Under the pieces are notes generated by a model. The model ran no database searches. It was not told where the DNA came from and saw only the letters and a program-made list of their open reading frames with translations. This document shows positions 54,171-64,000 of a stretch of 64,000 nt of DNA, one piece after another (position 1 is the stretch's first letter; each line of letters opens with the position of its first letter). Origin of the DNA: Geosiphon pyriformis (taxonomy: Eukaryota; Glomeromycota; Glomeromycetes; Archaeosporales; Geosiphonaceae); the NCBI GenBank assembly GCA_016748015.1, contig JAAOMT010000660.1, forward strand, positions 156,371 to 220,370, in the 5' to 3' direction. A program made the translations under genes and the position numbers.

Positions 54171-55018
54171 TGCGTTCCACTAAAATGAAGTATCAACGCA
54201 ATTTTTATCCGTTTAGCTGGTATACAAAGCGATCACAGAATGTAATATGATAGCATATGAGTTCAATAATGTAAAAAAAAAATTAATATATAAATAATCA
54301 AGTAAAATTATTAATATAATAATTAAACAAATAAATATTTTAAAAACATATTAACAGCTTCATTGCTTCATAAAATTCTGAGATCTTATAAATAGCCATG
54401 ACTCACGCATTTTCTATATGTGACTAGCCACCCGAGCCAGTCTAGGCTAATACAGCCATCGCAACTAGACTAATCATACAGCTTGAAGCTTTTAAAGAAC
54501 CAACCATATTATCAGGCAAATCATTCACGTCATACTCCACTTTAAGCTTACAAAATTGCCAATGTTTTTCTTTATTACAAAAGCATTTTTCTTAGCATTG
54601 TTACCAAATTATCCTTATAATTCTTATTATCAATTAACATATAATATTATTTTAATTTTATTACTTATTATTTAATTAAATTATTAAATACCACTATTCA
54701 ATTAATAATTCAATTTACATAATATACAAATATAACTAAATGTAATAATTAGATTATATAATATTTTAAACTATATAATATTCAAAAATTTGTTAAAATA
54801 TTTAACAGCTTACCAAAATATTTAATAAGTTTACCAAAATACATATTTAAACATTAAAAAATTTGTTGAAATATTACAAAATTAAAATATTTAATTCTAT
54901 ATATTAAATAATATTAAACTAAAAACATTCTTTTCATTAATTATTTAATTTATATACTAATCATAAAAATTTATATTTTTATTTAATAAATTATTATTAA
55001 AAAAACAAATATGTTAAA
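54171..55018. other. TFG1 upstream region running into the second repeat island
   Basis: The first 100-160 bases are ordinary upstream sequence. From about 54270 the DNA is AT-rich and includes a minus-strand LINE tail with a remnant ORF end (54330-54620). Nothing else is recognised up to the LINE start at 55019. Confidence 0.5.
54330..54620 (-). mobile_element. Truncated LINE-like 3' end (minus strand) next to TFG1
   Basis: The best-preserved tail block in the window: on the minus strand GACTGGCTCGGGTGGCTAGT, then CACATATAGAAAATGCGTGAG and GGCTATTTATAAGATCTCAG, matching the LINE tail at 61745-61878. Just 5' of it (about 54480-54620, minus) is a short open frame ending KLKVEYDVNDLPDNMVGSLK...AMAVLA, of unknown origin. 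The composition is less AT-biased than the neighbours, so the insertion is fairly young. It ends about 160 bases from the TFG1 start codon. Confidence 0.65.
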
Positions 55019-55119
55019 AAACTTTTTCTTTTGTTAATCTCTTAACCACAATAAGAGCAAAATTTTACCAAAGTTTTAATTGGTTTTTTTTCTTTTTCTT
55101 CTTGTTTTTTCTCTAATTA

Positions 55120-57085
55120 TTTCTTCCAACTTTCCTCTTTTTGTTGCTATAGATCCAGTAGGCACTTCTACTGATGATTTTGGTTTGAGCTTGGCTGGTT
55201 TGGGAATCTGTTTGAGTACTAAGAAAAAACATATAAAAAGCATTTATTCTTGAAGTATATCTTATAAAAAGCCAAAAAAACTTGTTGTAAGCATCAGTAT
55301 GATCGATTCATCTACTGGTCTGTTAAATCTCATGGATATTGGTGTCTTTGGTAAGAAGCCTATGGTGTCATAAGATAGCAAAGTTGGAAGTAAAACTAGT
55401 AGTGTTAGCAGTCTTTTGGACATAAAAGATATAAAAAATTTGGTTGCTAAGAAAACAAGCTATGCTGATTCGAATAATTTGATGGTTAATGATATTATAG
55501 ATAATACCATGTCATAGAAAACTCACATTCATACATATATGCTGGAGCAGCCTCCAAAACCTCCTGTCTTTAAAAATCTGAGTAACAATAGCAATGTTTT
55601 AATGCTTCTGTCATCCAAATTCAATGGTTCTAAACAGCTTCTATTGGCCAAGTCACATATTTTAGAAAAATGAAGTTTCAATTTGGTGAAGTCATTTGCT
55701 TTGGATATTGAATTGTCTGCTGTTTCTGGCAAAACTTCAGGTGATAAATTGCTGTGTGTTAAAAAGATTTTTTATTGTGTGAATGGTTTTGGAGGAGTTT
55801 CTATTCCTTCAAAATTCCCAGAGATTATTAGGTTATCTTTTACTTCAGAATCTAATTTAATAAAGGCAAGAGATTTGGCTGTCAGTGAGAAAATTTTAGT
55901 CAATAATGAGGTAAGAAAAATAAACAGCTAATCAGATTGAGAAGTAATCATCAAAAAAATCCTAGTAGATCTTCTCAAATCAGCATCGAAATCTGTGTTC
56001 TTCAAATTTAGTCAGGTAATTTCGATTAGAATACAACTGATTGGGCTTTGGCAAAAGGCTATAGTGGAATTTGAATTATCAGATGTGACTAGTTCAGTTA
56101 CTTCCAAGTGGTCAGTTTTCATAGATAAAAATTTTATGCATATGGCTTTGACTGTTAATAACAAAGAGTTATGAATATTAAGAGATCAGTATTGTGTTTT
56201 ATTATATACTCTTCTTGTTGGCACTATAGCTTATGATTTTTCTGAGTTGGTAGAAGCTTATGATGAGAAAACTTGTTTTATTGGCTGTAATCCCAATTCA
56301 TATGTGCATAATAGATATATGATAGTGTATTTTGTAGATAAAACATTCAAATTGGCTGTTATTGGTTTTATTTTAGTGTTTAAGGGTGTGAATTTGTGTT
56401 GGACTAAACTTTCTTTGGTCTATTGTGCTCAATATAAACAATTCAGTCATATATTTGTTGACTGTACAATAGGTGGTAATTTTGGTGGTTGTGGTAAGTA
56501 GGTGGTTATTTCTTAGGATCAGATTCATCTGGCCAACATATATAAAAAAAAGCAAACTCTAATTGCTTGTCCAGTTTCTTTTGTAATAAAACTTGGGCTC
56601 AAGTTGCTGGTGGTGCTTCTTCTCAAGTGCTTTCTTCAGTTAGTTTTGGTGCTGGCTTATTTTCAGATGTGAAGTTGCCTCTGTTTAACTCCAGTCCTTT
56701 TGAAATTTCTTGTTTGAATGATCATTTGACATTTCTAGAATGCTTCTTAGAGCTCTTGTCTGACTAGGTTTCTGGTATTCTAAGAAAGTTGAGTTTTTTT
56801 GAATTAACACCTTTGGCTTTTTTTTTCTGTATTTCTTCTCTGGCCACTCTTGTTTGTGGCTTTGGTTTCAAATTCGAATATGGCTGTAAATGATATGTTG
56901 CTATCTGTTGTCTCCTCTCTTTTGGTTGTTATTGACAAGCCTACTAATCATTTTGGCCCAAGCAGTTCAAAGATTCTAACCTTTAGGATGGGCAGTTTGG
57001 AGCAAAAATAGTAATCTTAAAAGTATTAGTTAATTCAGTTTTGGCAAAATTGGATATTTTGTGTTTGAGTTTGGGTTCTTTGTTA
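55120..57085 (+). pseudogene. LINE-2 ORF1, multiple stops
   Basis: Homologous to 6743-8614. Recognisable: KSFALDIELSAVSGKTSGDK (about 55690) against KSFALNINLLAVENKSATAK; IPSKFPEIIRLSFTSES (about 55805); IRIQLIGLWQKAIVEFE (about 56029); LLYTLLVGTIAYDF (about 56205); and a knuckle at about 56425-56462 reading C-x2-Y-x4-H-x4-C. Stops include TGA at 55938, where LINE-1 has TGG, and TAG at 56500. After about 56560 a change of frame is needed (WAQVAGG...). Confidence 0.75.
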
Positions 57086-57102
57086 ATCTATCCCACCCAT
57101 AA

Positions 57103-60100
57103 ATGATTTGGTCTGGAAATTTGCTATGTGTAATATTCAAGGTATCAATGTTCCTGTGAAACAAGTGGACATTGTGTGTTGACATGTGAATTCTGGAAAT
57201 TTTGTGTTTTTTGTTACAGAAACTAAATTACGATCTTGTATCAGGCCTTGGATTGCTAATAAATTTGAGAGTGTGCATGTCTTTACATCTGGTTTGGATA
57301 ATAGATTTCTAGATGTTGGGGTGGCTGTAATTATAAACAATTCTTTGGCTTGTTATGTGTCTAAAATAGAGAAAATTCTTGGTCAAGTTTTTTTAATCTG
57401 GCTTTTATTTAAAGACAAGCTATTAGTTATGATTTTGGATTTGTACACTAGTGCTTTTTCTGAAACTAGATTTGGTCAAACTTCAAAAGTAAATTTTTTG
57501 ATTGCAAAAACAGTCAACTCTAGTACTTTTGTGGTTTTGGGAGGAGAATTTTAATAAAAATGGGTCTGAGAGAAGTGTGAGCTTTAAGTTCTGTATGGAT
57601 TTGGGTTTGGTCAATTTATTTGCTGGCCATTAGTTGGTTGGTTTTTTCACATGGAGCAATTCTAAAGGAGTTGAGAAAACAATTGATTACATTTTTGTCA
57701 GTGGAAATTTATTTTCTGCTATTGCCAGTCATCAAGTCTGCTCTGTGTCCAACTTTTTCGACACTAATCACAATGCTATCTTGGTTTTAATTGGCTTGAG
57801 TGGATTTTTAAATGTTCATTTGAATAGCTTGTACAAACAGGCTAATAAAGATTATTAGAGATTCAAAATCAAGGACACTAATAACTCCAAATGGGCTAAA
57901 TTTAGGAATTGCACTTCTGCCAAACTTTTAGTTATTGTTAACAAATTCTCTGGTACTGAATTCTGTGGTGACATAAATGCTATATGGGCTATTTTAGAGA
58001 AAATAATGATGGAATCAGCTAATAAAGTTTTTTCAAGACATTGGTTTAGTAAGTTTCAGTGTTTAAGAAATAAACACTCTTCTAAGTTTTTTGGTTTGGA
58101 ATTATTGGTTGCTAAAGTTGTTAGAAAATTCAGCTCTGACAACATGCCTAAAGTTGATTGTCTTGTAAAGATATGGTCAACTCTGGATGATTCTAAAGCT
58201 CACATCTTTACTAATGTGTTGTGTTCAGAGATAAAATCTGTGGTGGTTCTCAAGCATTTGTCATTAGCTTGTAAAAAATACAGAAAGTCTAAAATGCATG
58301 AGTCAAGGCTGGCTGAGGAGGCTTTTATTAGAAAGGCAATTACAGAGCATATGAAAAATTTTTGTTCCAATAAAGATAGTATGATTCGAAGCATTTTAGA
58401 GCAGTTTTTTTGCAAAGTGGTTTTGAATCACTTGGTAGTAGATGATGGGCTGGTTTTGAAGCTAGAGAAGATAAAATTGAGTATAAATAAGATCATAGAA
58501 GATTGGACAAAGAAACATACAGTGTTTTCAGTTTTACCTGATTACTGGGCTTATCAATATGCACCTTTGGCCTATGTTAGAGATGATGCTTTTTCTAATG
58601 TAATGTGTACAGTCAGTATAAATAAGTTGCTTTTGGTTGTTGGTGGTTTGCTTGATGGTAAAGCTACTGGCTTGTCTAGTATTCCTAATAAATTATAGAA
58701 ACATGGTAATAAGATGGTGTTGGGATGCCTTTTGGTGCTGTTAAATGTGTGTTTAACTTCTGGTGATATGTCTGCATTATGAAAGAGAGCTTGGGTATTG
58801 ATAATTCTTAAACTTTATAATTGGGATGGAGTTTTCACAAACATCCAACTCATAGCTCTGATTGAAACTGCAAGAAAGATTCTGTTAAAAATTTTGTCTA
58901 ACTGTATTTTATTGACATGTAGTAAGTTCAATGTTCTCCAGGATGATAACTTTTCAGTATTAAGGAGTACATTCACACAGTTTCTGGTATTTGCTATTGG
59001 GTCAGTAGTTGAGAATGCTCTTAAGAAGAATAAGAAAATTTGGTTGGTCCTACAAGATATACAGAAAGCCTATGATTCAGTTGGATGGCACCACTTAAGA
59101 AATAGTTTGTAACATGTCAAGATGTGTGAAAAATTCATCAGGTTTTTTGGTAGTATACATAAAGATAGAGTTAACAGAATAATGACTGATTTCAGTTTGT
59201 CAGATAATTATAGGGTGCATGATGGTTTGGATTAGGATAAAATCTTTTTACCTCTTCTTTGAAGAATCTTTTATGATTCACTTTTGTATAAAGTTAAGAG
59301 ACATGAGCATCTGTGTGAATATCAAATTGATATTAAGTTTGTTTCAAAGACAGGCAAAATTGAGAACAGTGGTGAGTGGACTTCTTATTTTATGGCAGAT
59401 GTATTTGTTGATGACACTATTTGGGTTGGAAACTATTAAACATTCACTCAGTTTGCTTTGAACATTGTCAGTGAATTCTTTGAGATCAACAATATTTCTA
59501 TCAACAGTAAAAAAACAGTAGCCATTCCCATTAATCAGGGCATTAAGGTTCTATTATTGAATATTTGTAGTCATTCTATCACTATTGCCAAGAAAAGTAA
59601 AGCTTATTGTTATTTGGAGATTTTTTTGTTTACTGATGACTTATCCAAGCCAAGTATTGCCAAGGCTTATTTTGATGTTCATTTTTTTATTAATGTTATG
59701 CTTTAAAAGGCCATTACAGATAAGCAATTCTCTTATTTAGTGTTATTTCATTGAATGTGTGTTGCAGATGAGATGTTATGGTTAGGAAGGGTCTCAAGCT
59801 TAAAGTGTGTCTGCTCTATGACTTTTCTGATGTGGTTTTACATCATTCTTCTTTGTATAATCTAAAGCCTTTTATGCAAGTGCAGTCTGAAGTAAAGATG
59901 GCTGCTTTGGTCTCTTTTTCCAATGCTTTAAACATTCTTGGTTACTTGTTTAGTCATAGATTCTTGAACTTGCAGATTCTGGGTTGGGCTTCTTTAAATC
60001 TTTTGCAGTTTTTTGTCAAGCTACGTGTTAGTCCAGTAAATAATTTCTTAGCAGAATTGGTTAAAATTTTTTTGGACAATAAGTTCTCCTTAGTAAACAA

Positions 60101-61727
60101 TCTTCCAAATGTCTTTTATAGTCCTGGTTGTTTTCCAATATTGTTAGTTCTTGGGAAGTCTTTGTATTTCAATTTTGTCTGTTTTCTAAGACATTTTGAG
60201 ATTGTTTTTAATGATTAGCTTTTTGATAAGAAGAATGGAGTGTTAGATTGGAAGACTTTTTATTGCTAAAAGAAGTTAGATCCATATGGCCCTGTTTCTC
60301 ATTGGTTTGTGGTTGCATCTGAGTATTTAATGGGTCTGAATTTTTTTTTGTCTGGTTCTGCAGAATCTGGTCAGTTAGGTGTTATAGACATTCTTAGATC
60401 TGATAAGTTTTTTGTTATAAAAAATGGTTTGCATGAAATTTGGTCTGGTTTCTTTAAGGTGTTTACTAATAAGTCTTTAAAGAAAGCTGGTTCTGCTGGT
60501 GTTACTAGTGGAGTGGCTGTTTATTTTTTGGTTTTGGATCTGGGTGTTGATGTTTCAGTTTGTGGTCTTATGTCTTTTACAATAGCCAAGTTATAAACTA
60601 TAGCCCTGTTCTTGGAGTGTGTCCTATTTTCTAGTACAGTATTTGTGCATCTCGACAATCAGACTGCTATTGATGCTTGCTTAGCTAAATTGTCTTCTGC
60701 TGTGCCTGATTTTTGCAACCCGTGCTGAATTGAAAGATGTCATATTTTTAACTTAATTAGAGAGAAAAATCTAAATGTGGCTTGGATCAAAGTTAAGAAA
60801 TATTCAGGAGTCTTCAATAATATAAAGACTGATTTGGCAGCAGGTATGGCTGCCTACTCTTCTTTTTCACTTTTGGCTAAGGTATATGAGTACTTTTTGG
60901 TGGCTGAAAACACACCTGTTTCTGGTAATGCTTGTCATTTTGTCAGTGATATTTTTTAGTCAATTTGTCATGCTTGTTTGAAAGCTAGTCCTGATTGTGA
61001 TGTGATTCCACATAAACTGGTCAAATGTGTGGACTGAGCTGCTATAACAAAGATGTGACATCTTGATTTTCATATGCTCATTGGATTTACTAGTCAGAAG
61101 TTTTCTAACCTGTACACATATCTGATAAAGACTGTACATAAGTAGTTGCTGGTGACAATTAAGAAGAGAATATATGATAAGTGTTATCTTGGTGTGTTGT
61201 GTTTGTTATACAGTGAGGTGGAATTTTCTGATTATGCTTTTACTTGTGCCCATGATATTGGTGTTTATGGTAAGATTTTGGTCAAAGCTTTTGCACATTG
61301 GTCTTTTTTGTTTGGTGGTTCTGTTTTGTTTGTGTCTGCTGTTTTGTGAGTCTTGTCTTAATGTTTCTTGAATGTTGGATTGTATGCTGTAGTGTATAAG
61401 AGATTTGTGTTGAGAAAGTGGTGTAAAAAAACTTATGACACTTTTGATAATAAAAAAAAGGCAGATGTCTGGGTTGTTGATTTTGTGAGGTTTGTTGTTA
61501 AGTTATATTGCATGAAAGTGTGGTTGGTAAAGTCTAGTTATAGAGTGAATATGGAGTGGACTGGTCTGATTCATAATGGCGGAATGATTTCCAGACTGTT
61601 TTATAATGTGTTCTTAGTGTTATCTAATAGTGTGATTAGATTGCTTAATGTAATTGAGTCTTTTACAGTTAGCTTTAATTATCATAAACTATGTAGTTTC
61701 TTTTCTGGTCTAGGTGGTGCAATATAG
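57103..61727 (+). pseudogene. LINE-2 ORF2, stops and two frameshifts; RT box FVDD intact
   Basis: Endonuclease-like 57112-57860 (CNIQGINVPVKQ, VTETKLRSCIRPWI, FTSGLDNRF, FFDTNHNAI); frameshift near 57555; middle region 57861-58695; RT about 58698-59720 (IQLIALIETARKILLKIL, LVLQDIQKAYDSVGW, then ADVFVDDTIW with FVDD at 59404-59415); frameshift near 59710-59778; RNase H about 60440-60830, in which the first Asp is Asn (FTNKS) and the second acidic residue is Lys (AKLQT), so the domain is dead; Cys-rich C-terminus about 61146-61250; end at 61727. Stops at 58696, 58780 and 60726 fall at the same codons as 10207, 10291 and 12274 in the LINE-1 ORF2. Confidence 0.8.
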
Positions 61728-61890
61728 GTTAATATAGGGGTGTAGTATTGTCTTGTCTGGTCTAAGTGGCTAGCTACATATAATAAGTGTATGAGTCACT
61801 TTTAGTTTGAGTTACTTAGTTTGATTCTATGTATTAAATAGTGGTTGGATTTCATTTATTAATTGTATTAATAAAAAAAAATATGTTAAA

Positions 61891-64000
61891 TAAAATAATA
61901 TATTATAGCTATTTATATTTAAGATTTATTATAAAAAAATAATAATGTTAATAATTTATTATAAATAAAATAAATATAAAAATTTTAGTATAAAATAAAT
62001 AATTTATTAATAACTTTATTAATATTTTAATATATTGTTATAAATTAAAAATACAATACTTTTATGTAAAAAATTACAATATGTATTATAAAAATTAGCA
62101 TTAAAATTATATAAAAAAAGCTATATAATTTAACAAATATTAATTAACAACAAGAAAATAAAAGATTAATAATTAGTTTAATTATAATTATATTTTATTT
62201 TATTTTATTTTATTTTAATAAATAAAACTTAAACACAATTTAATACAATATATTAAATTAAATAATTTAACATAAATTATGTATTTTTTACATATAACCA
62301 GTTACTTAAATTAATTAAAGCAATATTATATATCTATTTAATATTAATAGACTATTAATATTTATAAAAAATAAACATAATTTATATAATTTAAAACAAA
62401 CATTAAAGCATTTTACAATCTTTAACAATTTAATAATACTATTAAAAAACAACAACAAAAAACTATAGATTATAAAAAATATTAAGTTATTATAAAATAT
62501 TAAGTTGTTTTTTTTATAATTGTTCTAAATTTAGACTAAGTCAATTATATTTTATTATAATACAACATATTTAAATTATACACAAAATTAATTATTTAAT
62601 TAGCAATTATTTTAAAATCTTTAAAAACAAAAAAAAATTTATATAATATTTTTTAAAAATACAATTTTTATATAGTATAAATAATATTATTAAATATATA
62701 TAATTATAGAACATATAATAAAAACCAATCAAAATTTAATGTAATTTTAATACTTTTTTATAAAAACTAAGATTAATTTATAGAAAAAAAAAAATCTAAG
62801 AATTCAATTTTTTTATAATATAAATACAAAATACTTAAATATTTTTTATTATATAAATATTTACAAATAGTAATAAACAAATAATAATACAAAACTTTTA
62901 TAAAAAAAAACACAAATTAGTTATAATTTTATTTATATATTTTATAATTATATAAAAATTTAAATATTTTTAATAAAATTTTACTTATAATTACAGTATT
63001 TGGCTTAATTTTTTATTAAATACAATTAACAAATTTAAAAATATTATAAACAAAAATTAAATATTTTTAAAAACAATTATATTATTAATTTTAACATATC
63101 TTTTATAAATACAAATAAAGAATACAAAGTCTAAATAAAAAACAATACTAATTAGTTTGTTGATTATTTTATTGTTTATATTATTTAAATGTTTTTTAAT
63201 TTTAAATTACTTAATTGTAAAAAAAAAATTTCTAATAATATTTATAATATAATATTTTTTTATTTAACATTAATTGCAAAAATTCAGAACTATTAAATTT
63301 AATTTAAATAAATAAGTATTTAATATAGCTTAATTATCTAAATAAATTACAATACAGCTGAAAATAAAAACATATTTTAAGGTAAACACAATTGTTTATA
63401 GTTTATTTATAGTTAAAAAAGCAAATTATTTATTTTAATATCTACTACTAAATCTAGATTATTAAAAAATACTTTATATTTTACATTAATTATATTTAAA
63501 TTTTTTAAAAAACTATTAATGTAAATATTAATTACATTTAAGTTAAATACCAAAAATAATTTTTTACAGTAAAAAACTTATTAAAACTTAAAATATTAAG
63601 AAGTTGACTATAATTAATAGCAAAAAACTATAAAAAAGACTTTACAATTTAAATAATTAGTTATTAATTTAAACTAAACAGAAATAAAATCTCTAAGATC
63701 CAGTTTTTTTTAACAATAAAAACTTTTTTATTTAAAAATCAAATTTTTTTGGTAAATAGCTGCTTAATAAATACAATATTAAATCTTTTAAAAAAATAAT
63801 AAATATTAAAAAAAACAAAGGTTTTTAAAACACAAAATATTAAAATACTATCTATAAAATAAAATTATTTATAAAAAAAGTTATAATTCAAAAATATCTT
63901 AATAATACCAATTAGAAAATTGTTTATTAAATTAATCTTCAACTTAACAGAAAATTGCAACAGATAATTAGAAAATTAATTTAATATTTATAGATCTAAG
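61891..64000. other. AT-rich repeat-island DNA to the window end
   Basis: About 2.1 kb of 85-90% A+T. Contains an ATTTT run (62191-62216) and a decayed minus-strand LINE tail (about 62205-62340). What follows may be a decayed minus-strand copy continuing beyond the window, but no protein could be read. Confidence 0.5.
62205..62340 (-). repeat. Decayed LINE 3' tail (minus strand)
   Basis: ATAAATTATGTATTTTTTACATATAACCAGTTACTTAAATTAATTAAAGCAATATTATAT aligns block by block with the tails at 21790-21850 and 25870-25935 (split here into blocks: ATTATGTATTTTT, CATATAACCAGTTACT, AAAGCAATATTATAT). It lies 330 bases past the convergent tail of LINE-2. Confidence 0.55.

Larger units (their letters stand above)
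55019..61878 (+). mobile_element. LINE-2 of this window: full-length Tad/I-like LINE, inactivated
   Basis: A 6.86-kb element with target-site duplication, the same layout and length as the LINE at 6.6-13.4 kb: a T/C-rich 5' end, ORF1 (about 55120-57085), ORF2 (57103-61727) and a 3' tail (61728-61878) with GTGGCTAGCTACATATAATA and TAGTGGTTGGATTTCATT, ending in an A-run. ORF1 has many stops, and ORF2 has stops and two frameshifts. Overall it is more decayed than LINE-1, but its RT active site is intact. Confidence 0.85.
55007..61890. repeat. Target-site duplication (10-12 bp) flanking the second full LINE
   Basis: AAATATGTTAAA is found at 55007-55018 and at 61879-61890, directly after the tail's A-run. 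The first two A of the right copy may belong to the tail. It fixes the element as about 55019-61878. Confidence 0.75.

Overview
This is a fungal nuclear window: very AT-rich, with short GT-AG introns in almost every gene. The gene set and the many decayed Tad/I-like LINE elements fit an early-diverging fungus, most likely a Glomeromycotina (Rhizophagus-like) genome. The organism call is inference from gene style and repeat type; no species marker is present.

Two compartments alternate with sharp edges. Gene islands: 1.2-5.6 kb holds an Asn-rich RRM-like protein (+) and nucleoside diphosphate kinase (-). 31.1-54.2 kb holds, in order, a large CAMK/AMPK-type protein kinase (-), 6-phosphofructokinase with 14 exons (-), an F-box/LRR protein (+), Tim22 (-), a Sly41-like sugar-phosphate/nucleotide-sugar transporter (-), saccharopine reductase LYS9 (+), mitochondrial enoyl-thioester reductase ETR1 (-) and TFIIF alpha TFG1 (-). 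These are housekeeping genes (glycolysis, lysine synthesis, mitochondrial import and fatty-acid synthesis, transcription). Exon boundaries were worked out by hand, and every multi-exon model sums to a multiple of three.

Repeat islands: 5.7-30.4 kb and 54.3-64 kb. They hold two near-full-length 6.8-kb LINEs with ORF1 (RRM-like region, CCHC knuckle) and ORF2 (AP endonuclease-like, reverse transcriptase, RNase H, terminal Zn-finger region). They also hold 5'-truncated copies and an ORF1-only relative that uses the same 3' tail but has no ORF2. An LTR-like insertion is possible. The rest is ~85-90% A+T DNA in which decayed copies can still be recognised. Decay is mostly G:C to A:T transition: one ORF2 keeps a single frame for 4.7 kb yet carries 15 internal stops. 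Short target-site duplications bound three insertions, and one nested insertion has a paralogous empty site.

The most interesting points are the ORF1-only elements sharing the LINE tail, the transition-only decay that looks like RIP or deamination of methylated C, the stop codons shared by several copies at the same Trp codons, the ATGA overlap of ORF1 and ORF2, and a GC-AG intron in ETR1.
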